DNA from: Marisa cornuarietis
Lineage: Eukaryota; Mollusca; Gastropoda; Architaenioglossa; Ampullariidae
Assembly: GCA_004794655.1 (NCBI GenBank)
Contig: SMMW01000524.1
Span: 2,038,501-2,102,500, forward strand
DNA length: 64,000 bases
Reading direction: 5' to 3'
The number at the start of each line of letters is the position of its first letter. The stretch's first letter is position 1. Shown in pieces: positions 1 to 12,746 of the stretch. Made by a program: the position numbers and the translations under genes. Under the pieces are notes generated by a model. It did no database searches and was not told where the DNA came from. It saw only the letters and a list, made by a program, of their open reading frames with translations.

Positions 1-720
1 TAAAAAATAAAGAGAAACTGGGACAGAAAACCTCACAACATTTTCTTTAAAAAAAAAAATAAGATCGAACAACGCTCTTAAGCTGTATTCTCTGTGATGT
101 CAAGAACTTTCGCTCGTTGAGTTTACTCTCAATGGCGGTTTTTTTCAGGTCCTCCTTTTTTTGGTTATTTTATCGTGACTTTACATGGAAGACAAATTTT
201 GTTGCTGCACATGACTTCACTCGGTCTCGCTCGGCTGCGGATCGAGATAACCGTTCTTGCATTTTTGTTTCTGTCTTCGCCATCCTGGCTTGCACACCTC
301 GCACTGTATAATCAGGACCATTCTTTGTATCGCCATAGAAAGTGCCAACAAAATGTTATAGTTCAATTAAAGCACACGAAACTTGACATAAAAGGCTTCA
401 CCATTCTACCGCAACAAAATAGTAGATGATATGTTTTTTAGTTCGCTTCGAACTCTGACATCTCCAGACAGGACAAGGTCCTCGCCTAAGCCTCACTTGT
501 TAAACTCTCGAAGATTCCTTCTCTCACACCTACTCAACCACTGCTTCTGTTCTCATGGGTTTTATTTTCTCCTCCCTTTCTATATTTCTTTTTTTTTCCC
601 CTTTATTTGCGGCGTAGTTAACCATCCCTCTAGTTCTGCCGTCAGTCGTTCTCTGACGGTTTGGTCAGCGTGGCGCCGGCCACTTACTCTGGCTGCACGT
701 TTGCGTCATTCCTTCAGGTA

Positions 721-734
721 GCGCCACCACGCGG
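721..734 (-). promoter_or_regulatory. CTCF-like motif match
   Basis: The minus strand reads CCGCGTGGTGGCGC, close to the published CTCF core CCGCGNGGNGGCAG. This is a motif match only. CTCF is widely conserved in bilaterians, but occupancy cannot be judged from sequence. Confidence 0.2.
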
Positions 735-1739
735 TCGCCGCAGTGTCCACACTCATAGGGGAACTAACTGTTCGTTAAGATTTGTTCCGGTTCCCATTAA
801 CATTACTTCTCCCCCTCCCCCCTCTCTCTTGACAAACACCATGCAGTAGCGTGCTGCCCACTTCTACCCTCGCCACTTGGGCGCTGCCTGCCTGGTGAGA
901 CGGACACTTTCTCACTAGAGCTCGGTTGTTTTTTTTCTATGAAGCATTGACGCTGCCTTGTCTCTTTTATGAACTAAATAATTTTATTCTTTGGTTTACT
1001 TGCCCACCTCTCTTTCTCTCTCAATATCGTGGCAGCAATATTTGTATTTTTTTCTTTTCTCACCCACTTTCTTCCTCCAGTAAGTTTCTATCGTAACGGG
1101 GGACAAAGCATCACAGATAATTATAGATGTCGAAACGATCCAAGTACAGGCTCAGTCTCTCAACTCTCCATTTCCCCGAGCTACTTTTTGTGGCATACAA
1201 ACATTTCTAGTGTTAAAATTATTGATATGTCCTCTTTAATATAATTTAGGTCACGTTACAAAAAAAAGCGATTCGCTATAATAAAGAATCCACCATACTG
1301 GAAGTATTCAGTTAAACATTTCTTCAACAAACGAAAAGGACTTTAACGAATGAACCAAATGAAGTCTGTTCCAAGTATACCGGTATAGAGCTGTGGTTCA
1401 GACTCCAATAAAGCACTCAAAAGATAAATCTTGTCTGAGACTCACTGAAACTGTTGGGACCGTTAAAGACCACTCTGACCAGATGTCCGGTAGTGGACAT
1501 GTCCGTGTACAGCACGTCGTTACAGTAACTAGTGCCAGTAATTACTGGCATCCCTCTTGTTTGACAGGACCGCCTGTACCGGAAGTAGACGGTTATCCCC
1601 TCCATGCTGGAACACAACATGGCAACAGCAAGCACGTTTCTTTCTTGACATAGTAAATGTGACAAACCCTGCAGCGAACAGTAAATGTTACCGGACAGGT
1701 TATTTTCCTCTAAACAGATATCACTGTGTCTCCAAACGT

Positions 1740-2089
1740 CTACAGACAAAACTGTTATCTAGTATTTCTACAGACAAGACTGTTATCTAGTATTTCTACA
1801 GACAAGACTGTTATCTAGTATTTCTACAGACAAGACTGTTATCTAGTATTTCTACAGACAAGACTGTTATCTAGTATTTCTACAGACAAGACTGTTATCT
1901 AGTATTTCTACAGACAAAACTGTTATCTAGTATTTCTACAGACAAGACTGTTATCTAGTATTTCTACAGACAAGACTGTTATCTAGTATTTCTACAGACA
2001 AGACTGTTATCTAGTATTTCTACAGACAAGACTGTTATCTAGTATTTCTACAGACAAGACTGTTATCTAGTATTTCTACAGACAAAACT
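1740..2089. repeat. 28-bp minisatellite, 12 full copies plus a partial
   Basis: Near-perfect head-to-tail units of exactly 28 bp begin CTACAGACAAGAC and continue TGTTATCTAGTATTT. Unit starts at 1741, 1769, 1797 and so on to 2077 keep an exact 28-base spacing. The only repeated variant I see is AAAAC in place of AAGAC. It occurs in units 1, 7 and 13, so the array has a higher-order period of 6 x 28 = 168 bp. The unit contains TAG, and no long frame spans the array. Homogeneity this high suggests recent expansion. Confidence 0.95.
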
Positions 2090-2743
2090 TCAGCCTACAG
2101 TACCTTCTGTACAGCGTTCGAAGGCCTCTAACACTAAAGACACGCGAAGCCTATGTTGAGAACAAGGTCTCACATCCTTCGGGCTGAGCTTTGACAGGTC
2201 ACCAGCCGTGAGACACAGGACAGAGATCGTAGAAACGTTGACCTAGACACGTGCACTACTTCTGGAAGTTCTGGAACCTAAGGTACGACCACCTCGGCCG
2301 TATGAATATTGCTGCTCGGGCCCGTGTAGTTTGTTCCCTGTGTCTCGCTGGTGTCCCCTCCCGCCGTGGACGGGTTGCTACCTGGGGTGGGTATGCAGAT
2401 ACGAAACACTAAAAGGTTAACACAGCATCTTTGATTAAGGAGACGAAAAAAAAAAAGGGGGAGACATCTTTATAGGTTATGACAGTGTAAACTCGTTATC
2501 ACTATTGCCAAGATGTCAGTTGGCTTTCATGGACAACAATACACCAAGGTATGGGAAGGAGGTAAAGCTGGATTAATAGGTCTGAATAGGAAGTATTACC
2601 AGTCCGTGCGCCACGCCTGGAAAACCTTTGTTGCAGACATTCGAGAATGCTGATGGTGACTCTCGCGCAGTTTCAGTTCTCGACAGAAAATTTCGCGAGG
2701 GCAAATGTAACCAGGATGCTTGCGATCTCTCTCTCTGTATCCG

Positions 2744-2750
<7 letters not shown>

Positions 2751-2802
<52 letters not shown>
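2751..2802. repeat. (GT)26 microsatellite
   Basis: An uninterrupted GT dinucleotide tract of 52 bases. It creates the spurious VCVCVC open frames seen here. Confidence 0.98.
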
Positions 2803-2803
<1 letters not shown>

Positions 2804-3762
2804 TTGTATTGTGTACGCCTACTACAGTGTTCGCCCTCACAAGCTAATTTTAGATCTACCGAGAGAAAGCTCCAAATACTTCATGGCCGTCTGGCAGAAG
2901 TGTTTCTGCCCCTAACATTCTCGGACTTGCATTTTCTTTCACATTCAACACTTAACAATGACGAGGAAAGATGATACAGATACCCTGGGTATAGCAGGGA
3001 GTTAAGGTAGTCAAACAGAAAGTAACCTTTGCCTGGTGGTCAGCAGTAAAAGGTCACATGACTTCGTGGGAGAGAGTCATGCCTTCAGACTACATTCCAC
3101 TTGTTTGTCAGCAACATGATTTTGACATAGCAGTATTTTCATATTTTCATATGTTCTTTCGAGCACCGTTTAATTATTTGTCACCATTCGTGATAAACTG
3201 TTTTGAAAAGTTCCAAAAATACAGCAGAAAATAAATTAAACAAATAAGCAAACAAAAGCTCAAAATAATCAAAACAATAAACAGTTACATTTTGTTCCGC
3301 TTGCATGTGAATATGCAAACAACCCTAAACACTCATTTCTAAAGGTTCTCTACAGCTCTCACTCACTCACACACTCTCTCTTTTCTCTTTCAAACACGCT
3401 CACACGCTCGGCTGGCGCGCGTGAACTCGGTGACGAGGCGGAACTCGTCTGGAGCGCGACGCGGGGACCAGCGGGTCCTCGACATGGCGACTCGCGGCCG
3501 GGAGCATCAGCCAGCCATTTCCTCCTCTCCTTCACTCTCCCACCTTCCACCCACCTCCCCACCCACACCCTACATGCTTCCCTCCCAACTCTAGCCGCTC
3601 CCCACCCCTCACAAGCTGCTGCGCCTCCCGGAGTCTAGCAACCTGTCTCTTGCGTCCCGCGGTTCGCATTCTGAGGGCACGCAACACTCCAGCCTCTGAC
3701 TCCACTTGCTCTGGTTTGAGAGACCTAGCATCGGCGTCTATTGCATCGCAGACTATTGCTAG

Positions 3763-3768
<6 letters not shown>

Positions 3769-3805
<37 letters not shown>
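3769..3805. repeat. (TG)18 microsatellite
   Basis: An uninterrupted TG tract of 37 bases, preceded by a short TATATA run. Confidence 0.97.
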
Positions 3806-3806
<1 letters not shown>

Positions 3807-5538
3807 AATATACACACCCCCTCTCTCTCTCGTACTTTCTCACGCATAGAGCGCTGAAGACGTGTTAACAAGGAGGCTGCAATTACGCATTGCTGATAAC
3901 AACATAGTATCCATCATCGCCAGAGCTCGGCATCATGCAGCTGAGATCCAATGTCCTCGTTGCCTATCGGGAAATTCCCGAATTCTTCAGGAAGACACTA
4001 GGGCCAACGAAGACTTTGCCCGAATGTTTAAGAGCTCTGTTGCTTACCATGCAGTCTTCTTCCGTGCGCCTGCGTGGAGCGAAACTTTGAGCATCATAAT
4101 GATGTGGAGGTTGTTGATGAAAGAAGCTGATTCGACGACCGCGTGGTCCAATTCATTGCATCCGGTTGACGACAACGACGACGACGATGAACGTCATCTT
4201 GGGCTTTCGTCAGCATGGCCGCCACTGGAAGACATGTCCAATGGTCAGCGACGCAAGAGACCCCTGACCTGAGCCCTGCGAGTTGCGCGCGCGTAGTAAA
4301 TGAGAGAGCGGGGCATTGAAACTTCCGGTTTATTCTCGGGGCCGGAAGAGATGGCGTAGAGTGGAATGCTGGTACTTATTGTACCGTACAATCTCGTGAA
4401 ATCGCGTCCCATCAGCCATCGGTCAAGGATTTGAGTTATTCTGTGATGCGATGTGCTTACGTTTGCGAGGATTGAGAAGAGAGAGAGAGAGATGTGAAGA
4501 TGACGTAGATACATTGACCCTATGACCTCAATATCCGTCTCAGCGCGTTTGGAGACAGGTACCGGCCGCAGTCTTGAGCATCTGCCGATCACTTTCAAAA
4601 CAGGATGGACGAGAAGAGTTAAGGTGGTCGGGATGGAAGGATTCTGGGAATATGACCGAGGTTTGATATCGACTAAAACCTCTCGTCCTCATTCGCTCGG
4701 CTCTGACGTACTTCACACTGGCGCGCTTCCCATTAAGATCCTTTTTAACAGGACAAAAACTGCCAGGTTAAAACATTATTAAATTCGGTTAAATGCTTCT
4801 CTAGATTTACTCGGTTAATAAGGTCTTCATGGGGATCCAATATGTTAGATAAGAATGGTCAGATCGAACATGCCCCGTGCTAAATTTAGCAGTTGTCGGT
4901 GCTGAGTTCTGGTTCTTGGTTAGCCTCGCAGATGAGGATGATGCGGAAACTTGGTCCTATGAGGTTTTACCTCCCCTTATTAGCTACCCTTGTTAGTTCC
5001 CCTTGTAGTACACATCTACATCTAAAGTTTGCCTCGGCTAGTATCGTAGTCAGCTGCAGGTTAGTATGCACAACGCTTCATAAAAACAAGTCTAACCTGT
5101 TTTCCTAAAGACAAAAGGGCATGTGTACAAAAACAAAACATAAACAAATATCATGATCACAAAACAAGCAAATTGTCCAGCACGCGACAGCTGTCTGTCT
5201 TAATACGACCTGTCCCATCTGGCACCCACATCCACATACCGTCGGATATGTTTCGTTCTGGCTCGCGTATGAAACGTGAGATGTTTTTACACACGTGTCT
5301 GCCAAGCCAGTGATTTCTCCGAGCTCTGCTTCAGTCCGGAATCAGTCTCGTCTGGCTTTCTAACAGAGCTACATCTGTAATTGCTGTTCTTGAAAAATTG
5401 TATCAGTGGCACGAAATGTTAATTAGTTAACAAGCGTATTTACAGAAAATTGTTTTAAATACAGTTATTCTCATTCAGTTTTTATAAAGGCCTTAGAAAT
5501 GTTGAAAGACTAAACTGCAACAAATAATTTTGCACACT

Positions 5539-5606
5539 AAAAAAAAAAAAAATAATAATAATAATAATAATGAAGATGGTGATTTGCCGGTGGTGGTGGT
5601 GGTGGT
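5539..5606. repeat. A-rich / (AAT)n tract followed by (GGT)n
   Basis: Poly-A of about a dozen bases runs into AAT trinucleotides to about 5571, then a short GGT run at about 5590-5606. It lies 165-230 bases upstream of the N-finger exon acceptor, beyond the usual branch-point zone. Confidence 0.9.
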
Positions 5607-5770
5607 CCTGCTGGAGAAGACTCGCACACACGAGCCCATCAGCAGATTGTTAATGAGAACATTTTTTTATTTTCTAGGCTAAAAATATAACGAACAGTGC
5701 AGAAAAACATCGATGACGACGATGATGACCGTGTAGAGTGATACGTGTGTGTACATTTGCTGTGTTTCAG

Positions 5771-5916
5771 AAGGGAGGGAGTGTGTCAACTGTGGCGCCA
5801 CGTCTACCCCGCTGTGGAGGCGAGATGGCACTGGCCACTACTTGTGCAACGCCTGCGGCCTGTACCACAAGATGAACGGCTCCAACAGACCACTCATCAA
5901 GCCAAAACGCAGGCTG
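5771..5916 (+). CDS. GATA2/3: GATA transcription factor, N-terminal zinc-finger exon (partial gene)
   Basis: Internal coding exon of 146 nt in a sequence-specific nuclear transcription factor. It is preceded by a TGTGTTTCAG acceptor and followed by a GTCAGT donor. Two bases complete a Glu codon started in the previous exon, then 48 codons follow from [20 protein letters not shown] to IKPKRRL. The finger is Cys-X2-Cys-X17-Cys-X2-Cys, with cysteines at exon residues 4, 7, 25 and 28. In the GATA family this finger steadies binding to complex sites and contacts FOG-type cofactors. The KPKRRL end is typical of GATA1/2/3; GATA4/5/6 usually have KPQRRL. The exon ends in phase 0, matching the start of the C-finger exon. 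The 146-nt length equals, as I recall it, the vertebrate GATA1-3 exon. I start the feature at the acceptor because the frame upstream of it is intronic. Confidence 0.96.
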
Positions 5917-6078
5917 GTCAGTCAGTTTGTCTACCTGTCTGTGTGCATGTGCGCCTTTAGCTTTCTTTGTGAGACCGTTCTCCATCTTCCCCTGCTCTCT
6001 GTTCTCCTCCTTGTTCTTCTTCTCCGCCTCCCTGTTTTACAGTCTTCACATTTTTTTAAAACCTTTAAATTTCGTTTC

Positions 6079-6080
<2 letters not shown>

Positions 6081-6138
<58 letters not shown>
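6081..6138. repeat. (GT)29 microsatellite
   Basis: An uninterrupted GT tract of 58 bases starting 165 bases after the N-finger exon donor. Read-through of the exon into this tract makes a spurious 132-codon frame. Confidence 0.98.
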
Positions 6139-6139
<1 letters not shown>

Positions 6140-8156
6140 CTTTTTAAACATCCACGAGAACTTTCGGTGGTGTGTACTTCCCAACCGCTGCTCAAAGAGC
6201 TAGTGTCCCCCGTAGTTACCGCTGCCATCTTGAAAGTCCCTGTGCCTGATCTTATCTCAGCGACTGGGAGGTGGGAGGTGTAAGGCGGGGGTAGACGGCT
6301 AATGACAAAATAATGGCGCGCGCAAAACTTGGGTGAGGATGCGCCTGCTCCCCTCCCCTCCCAACCCCTCGTGCACTGTCTTCGCACGCACTGCACCGCC
6401 GCTATCTGTTGTGCACGTGCTTGGAGCACGGCCGGGCGTTCCGATTGGACGATGTTGAAAACACCTGCCATCTGACTGCTGTTTTCCCGTCCCTCCCCAC
6501 CAGGATTTCCTCCTTACCTCGACTGTCTTTCATCCATAGTTCTGTCTTTATTATTATTTTTATCGCCATCTCAGTCATCATCATGATCGTCGTCATAGTT
6601 TCATTACCGTCCTCGTCATTTTCATCATTATCGTCGTTCAGCACAACGAAGAAAGCGAGATGGGCTTGTGAGGCACGACTGGCACTTCGAACTCGTAAGA
6701 GAATCGACTTTAGGCCATTCCTCACCTATTATCGTTTTGTCGGCATAAACTCTGCTAAGATGACAGGTGATGGAACACATGGGTCCCACCACTCACCCTA
6801 GTAACCAGGCGGACGCGCATTTACACACACAAAAATAACTTTGTGGTATGAATAAATACGAAAGTTTTATATTACCATCAATGCCTTCATCCAATGATCC
6901 TGGAAAAGACAGGACTCCGTCACTTTTTTTTCCAGTCGTAGTGGCCACCGACCTCAAAGACGTCTTGCCAGACAACAGCCACCGGTGTCAACGACATCTT
7001 GCCAGCAATTAGCATTGTTGATTGAGGCTCTCCTGTCCCAACGTCATCGGGTGGAAGGGTGGGAAAGAAGGGATGGGTAAGAAAGAAAGTCGGGTGGCAG
7101 ACGAAAGGGGAGATGGCGTCGTCGATGCAAGTCTGCAAGGCTGCCCCCCCCCCTCCGCTGAAGGCTTTTTCTTGGGCACACAGAAGAGTTCGATCTCAGT
7201 GGCTACTTGATAGCAGCACTTAGCAGAGGCCGGCACCCAAACCCCACTCACGCTGTCACATCCTTGCACCTCGGGTAAACGCCTCGCACTTCCTTCGACA
7301 CGTGCAGCTCACGCGCAGGACGTGCAGCTCGCGATCAGGTCGAGGATCGATCAGCCCAGCCACGCAACAGACAGCCCCAGCGATCACGGCAAGAAGGGTG
7401 GAGACAGGGTGGGGTGGTATTGGGGGGGGGGAGATGGGTGGTGTAGGGATGGGTCTGGTCCTGATGAAAGCCAACGCTCGCCACCTTCCTGCCTTTTCGG
7501 ACCACGGCGTTGTGTCTTGTGTCTTTCCTTGACCTTTTGTTTTATCGACAGCATCGCACTTCCCGTGACACTAACAAAACGATCATCTAAGGCCGATGTT
7601 TGAGATTTTAAAGAAAGTGATAACTTGTTAAGCCTTTTCTTTGGTAGGGTGGGGTGGGGGGTAAATTTTTATCAAAAGATTTTAAACTGGAAAATAGGAC
7701 TTTCTCTCTCCTTCTCTCGCACACACACACACACACACATCAGTGACAAACAACAAATAACTGTTTGTAGGGTGTATACAAGACTTGGGCAAAAACGAAA
7801 GAACGACAACAGGCGGTCGAACAAACATGGACTATGACGGAGCGGATGAAAAGTTGTTCCCCACCCTACCCCCGATACTCTCATCGTTCTCCAGCGGTCC
7901 ACAGGCCTCCCTCTCAGGCTTGTCAGCGCGCTGGCTGTACGGAGGGTCGCAAGAGCAGCACTAAATCACAGGCGTACCCGACGCACCCAGAATATAAAAC
8001 CCATTTGACTCTTGACGAACTGACAACCCACCCTGTCACACGTCCTCACACACGCCAGGGTCTGCAACTCCGTTCCTCCGTTTCATATCGTTGCCCCACC
8101 TCCCTCCCTCCCGAGTCCCTCGCCACGACTTCGTTATTCTGCTCCTGGAAGCGGTA

Positions 8157-8180
8157 CCCACCCACCCACCCACCCACCCC
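8157..8180 (-). other. G-quadruplex-type motif (C-rich on + strand)
   Basis: Six runs of three or more C separated by single A bases on the + strand. The minus strand therefore has six G-runs with 1-nt loops, the classic pattern for a stable parallel G-quadruplex; the + strand could form an i-motif. Confidence 0.6.
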
Positions 8181-9466
8181 AAAAGAGGGTCTAGCCTGAA
8201 ACCCTCGCTCCGCGTGAGAATTTGCGGCACGGCTGTCCTTCTTGACCTGTATGTGCGTGAGAGTTTTCTCCCCGCTCGCGTTCTTATTTGTATATTTTCG
8301 AAAGAATTCGCGCTGAAGGATTTACCTGTTGGAGGCGAGGGAAAACTCCAGTTTGTAGAAGATCTATTTACTAATTTATTTACATACCGGGCTCTGCCAT
8401 CGCTGGTCTCCTCGGCGCGGTGGCCGAGATGGAGGTGGCTGGTGGCAGTCTATCTTAACAGCTGTTGCTGCAGCCTCTTCTGGTGCCTGCCAGTCGTCAG
8501 TGAGCATATGTGAATTTAGTAGCTTCAAAATTTATTCCTCCAGAAGAGACAACATGTGACATGTGACCATACTGTCAGATTCTTTCCCCTGTAAAAATTA
8601 ATTAAAAATAATGTAAAACTGTTCAAAGTATGCAAATTAATTTCATGAAAAATGTAAAAAAAAGGAACTCTAAAATCTCATTGTGCCTGATATGTCACTG
8701 AAATAATTCACTGTAATTTTGTCTTCTTCTTTCACTACCTCCAACGAGCCTATATGCAGGAAATAATGTGAATAATGCCGAAGTCTGCTGTCGATACAAT
8801 TTCACATAAAGGTTTATTTGCTTTTACAACTCTTAAAAATTCGTTTAGTAATTAAAGAAAACGAAGATGTCGCCAGCTTTCTTCGAACAAAAGGTAAACC
8901 TGGATCCCAGGTATCGTTCGGTGGAAGGTGAACGAGTGCTCACCTGAACCTCCCGTGTCGTCGGACTGTTAGTTGTTGTCTTGAGCTGCCTTCCAACCAG
9001 TCCCTTGAGTTGAGTAGTAGTGAATATATTGTGATGTACATGTAGTCGCAATATTTAGCACTAAAGATGTGATGCATATCAAAATACATCAAGCTTATGC
9101 ATTGAGTCACAGTTTTTTAATGTGAACTCGTTTCTTCTTAAATCCAATAGTCTCTTCAAAATTGTACAAAAATAATTTCATAAATTATTTTACCTTTGCT
9201 TTTTTTTTAAAACATCATTGTTTAGGATTCCGTGGGGTTTGTTTCGTTTCCGTAATCTATCCTCCACAGTCACACAAACATGTCACCTTTTTTTCTTGCG
9301 TGGTTCATTTATTTCAGTTGCTTTTATTTATTTATTTATTTTTTTGGAATGGGTAGGTCTGTGTGAGGCATTGTATGTTATTCTTTTCCCTTTTTTACAA
9401 ATGTCGGTCAACGAGTAGGTTCTTAAATTTCTTTTATTTTTTTTAATACTGCGCGCGCTCAGGAAG

Positions 9467-9468
<2 letters not shown>

Positions 9469-9523
<55 letters not shown>
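9469..9523. repeat. (CA)27 microsatellite
   Basis: An uninterrupted CA tract of 55 bases. Confidence 0.98.
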
Positions 9524-9525
<2 letters not shown>

Positions 9526-10001
9526 GAACTCAAACCTATTAACTGTTGATAAAAGCTTTGAAGAAATGACTAGACAGATGGCTGACAAAAAGACTGTTAG
9601 TGGGAGGTGCATGCAACGCCTGCAGGCCGCATTTCTCCATCCCTTGCACGTGCGTTGCACGCTCGGTCATCGGCCGAGGACAGTCTCCATCCCACCCCCC
9701 ACACCTACCCCCCTCCCTCAGCCTCGAGTTGCATTACACGGCGACTGACTCTTATCTAAATACAGCATCGCCAGCTTGCTTGCAGGGAGTCACCGGAGGG
9801 CTTTTTCCCCCTCGAATCTTGAATAATATTTAACCTGCTGTGAGTAGTGCACGGGCAAACAAGTGAAACGGGAGAGTCGGGCTTTAACATCAATTTCCCC
9901 AACTCGCAAACGTTGTTCGAGTCCTTAATTCAAAGCTGTTTGTGCTGCTCACAGAATCGTCGGCCGTATGTAAGGTTACAGCTCCTTGGTTTATATGTGT
10001 T

Positions 10002-10024
10002 GGGTGGTTGGGTGGGTGGCTGGG
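10002..10024 (+). other. G-quadruplex-type motif
   Basis: Four GGG runs at 10002-10004, 10010-10012, 10014-10016 and 10022-10024, with loops of 5, 1 and 5 bases. It is G-rich on the transcribed-sense strand, so the intronic RNA could also fold. Confidence 0.5.
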
Positions 10025-12010
10025 AGAGGAGTCGAGGTGGGGGAGGGGACTGACTTCGTTTGTCAATTACAGCTCTGTTTTGTCGACATAATGAAAATAT
10101 TTGATCAAGGCTTGACTCAGAACGGCAGTGAATGAGCGAGCGTGCACACTGACGGTGTTGGCGAGGGAGAAACGCGAGATAAAACTGAGAAGATGGCGGG
10201 AGGTTGACTCAGAGGGAGATGCAGGTGGGTGATGGGTAGCAGCTCCAGGAGTAGCAGACGAGAAAGCGGGGGAAAGAGAGAGGAAAAGGAAGATATCTCA
10301 TTAAAAAATAAATGACATATTTACCCGGAGCATGTCTTTCCTACGACTCTCTCTCTCTTTCTCTTTTAGCAAATAATCTTCGATTAACAAAATAATCCTT
10401 ATATTCTTTATTCACTAGATACAGTTCACATAACTTGGCATCAAACAACCCTTTCATTCTTAAACCCAAGAGACAAGAGTAGAGGTAGAGGAAAAGAGAG
10501 AAAAAAGGGTCCACATGTCCAAATGTAGCATTACCAATAGTTTTACCTAACTACACGGGAAATTGCTATGCAAAATAAATATTAGAATTACAATCTACAT
10601 AATTTCTTCGCAATACAAACCAGAACATATGCAATACACATGTTTTCAAAATCCTTTCATCACTGATACGGCGTTATGATACACCAGCACACAATGTACA
10701 ACTGGTTCAGAAGGTGACTAGTTTATCATCATTCACAGAATATTGTAAACACTTAATCCTCATTAGCCTTTCCACCAGTTCAGTAAATTAACATATAAAA
10801 ATAATATACATACATCCCCTCTTCTTCACGTTTTCCTCAAATACTATCTAGAAAAATATGTCAGAAGTAGAGACTGAGAAACCGACATTCACTGTATGTC
10901 TATTCAGTGTAACTGTTACATCGTACTCTGCTCAATCTTCGATCATCTTCATTTCATCACTGCTGGTTTTTTTTACCTTTACTCATTAGTCAAACGCTCG
11001 ACCAAAACAGATTGTCTCTTAAAATTTCTCTTGAATGATACATGGGACAACAACCTTATAAAAACAAGCTAACAGATAGTAACAATAATAATAATAAATG
11101 ATACAAGTAAATGACTTCACTGGAAGTAGACTGGTGTAACCCAAGGCTACATTGTGTGTGTGTGTGTGTGTGTCGCAGAGATAAGTCTGTCCGTATCACT
11201 GGCCGCCCATAGGCCACTCGGTTACTCGATGTCGTTCCGCCACTTCATGATGGAGGTAGTGGGGTGGGGGAGGTAGTAGTCTGTACGAGTGTGTGGCAGT
11301 TGCGTGGAGAGAAACGAGGGTCGTAAGAAAAATGCGTTGTGCGCGTGTTTTTTCGGTCTTCGCAAAGTCGCCCGTGTAATTGTATTTCACTAAAGCGACT
11401 ATGTCCATTCATCCAGCGAAAAAAAAGTGGAATGGCACAGGTAAACCCGTTGAAATCAAGACTACACACGGATGGCTGGTTGCGATGTAACTCTAGCCTC
11501 CAGTCCGGCTCGGAATGTTCCTCTTGGGCGGAGCGGATCAGGTACGGAATTTTTTTTCATGCAGGCAGCTAGTCGAACCCTTAAGTTTCAATCCCAAGTG
11601 CCTCGCTTTTTTTTTTCTTCGGTTTTTTTTTAAGGCGGGGGCTGGGGAGGAAGCGGACATCTTTGCATTCAGCCAGCTTTTTTTTTTAAGTTAGTCTGCC
11701 AAGTAACTCTTGAGCGGGTTAATTAATGTCAGCTTCGTGTTGTCGTTCCAAGAAAATAGATGTGATAAGGAGATGGAGGGTTAAGGGGGAAGTGGGGTGG
11801 ATGAAACGGGTGCTTACAGCAATCAGGCAAAATTTACGCTGGCGGCTCACATTTGAGGCTAATCATATAGAGACAGTTTGGATACCTTATAAAAATGAAG
11901 AGATAGGTAAGCACACATTAATCGCAGTTAACCAGCAGGCTCTAGAGGCAAGGGGAGGGGGAGGTGGGGGGAATGGTAAGGGGGGGGGGGTGCCGCGATG
12001 GCGTACATGG

Positions 12011-12024
12011 TCGGCAGAGGGCGC
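12011..12024 (+). promoter_or_regulatory. CTCF-like motif match
   Basis: TCGGCAGAGGGCGC matches the CTCF consensus CCASYAGRKGGCRS at 12 of 14 positions, including the whole AGRKGGCRS core. Motif match only. Confidence 0.25.
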
Positions 12025-12534
12025 TAGAAACAGGAGCCGCTCTCCGCTGGCGGGATGACGAGAGCTCAGCAAACTTGGCCGGCCGGCAGCTCTTTGCGAC
12101 CTTTTGAGAAGCAGATCAGTCACTCCGGCGACTGCTACGTACTGCGGGGGTGGGGGGGAGGGGGCCTTTGTAGTGCTTCCAGTTAACCAGGGTAGCAGGG
12201 TTTGCTTTGTTTTGTTTTTTTTTTTCACTACAGATCACTCTTTCATCCCTCGATCTTTTTTTCTTATTCGTTTTTTTTCCGCTTAATCTGTTCCTTTCTA
12301 CCCAACTTCTTTATTTTGTCCTTTCTCTCTCTCTCTGCGACTGGTACTTACTGTCTGGCAATGAACCGACACCCATCTTTGAATTCACCCAAAATATTCT
12401 ATCACATGTTACTACTTTATATCTTAGAAAATGGTCTCTTTTAATGAAGGAATTTCCGACTGCTGTAACTTCTTTAACCTCTCCGATCTACCTGTACATG
12501 CATAAGAGTGGTAGGATAAAATAACGGAAAAAAA

Positions 12535-12746
12535 TATGGTACAGCTTTGATATGGGGGAGGACGCGACGGCCATAACAGAAATGGCTCGCGGCATTTGTC
12601 GTCTGCTCGCTCCACTCAACTGTCCAAATGTACCTAATAAACTAAACCTAAACCTAACCCTAACCCTACCCCAAACCTCTGACAAAATAACATAGACCAG
12701 CCTATGACGTCATATCCTCCCTACCCCATATCAAAGTTCTGCCAAA
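12535..12746. mobile_element. Fold-back / MITE-like element with inverted terminal arms
   Basis: The left arm at 12535-12557 contains TTTGATATGGGG and the right arm at 12724-12746 contains its complement CCCCATATCAAA. About 19 of 23 bases in the outer arms pair. After a small insertion the match continues inward (GAGGA...GACG...CATA on the left against the complement of the segment near 12694-12723), giving arms of about 50 bp. There is no coding capacity. The core holds short telomere-like repeats. I call it MITE-like because of its size and inverted ends; no target-site duplication is clear and the superfamily is unknown. Confidence 0.55.
12644..12674. repeat. Interstitial telomere-like repeat, degenerate (CCTAAA/CCCTAA)n
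   Basis: About five units of CCTAAA, CCTAAC and CCCTAAC type in a row, ending CCCTACCCC. TTAGGG is the usual molluscan and general metazoan telomere repeat. The tract sits in the core of the fold-back element. Confidence 0.65.

Larger units (their letters stand above)
1..5770. other. 5' flank or upstream intron of the GATA gene
   Basis: No exon is recognisable in this stretch on either strand. The first supported exon at 5771 begins in mid-codon, so at least one more coding exon must lie upstream. None of the open frames here resembles the acidic or aromatic-rich N-terminal region of GATA factors. The longest, at 3862-4272, is 136 codons and unrecognised. The stretch holds a 28-bp minisatellite, two GT microsatellites, a CT/CA-rich area near 3350-3560 and an A/AAT tract just before the exon. 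I infer most of it is intron, with the start codon outside the window. Confidence 0.6.

Noticed and set aside
1740..2089. CRISPR-like array (28-bp regular repeats)
   Set aside because: Units abut with no variable spacers and the context is animal intronic DNA, so this is a minisatellite.
5749..6147. 132-codon frame starting before the N-finger exon
   Set aside because: Only 5771-5916 is coding; the ends run into intron and the GT repeat. The ATG at 5749 lies upstream of the splice acceptor.
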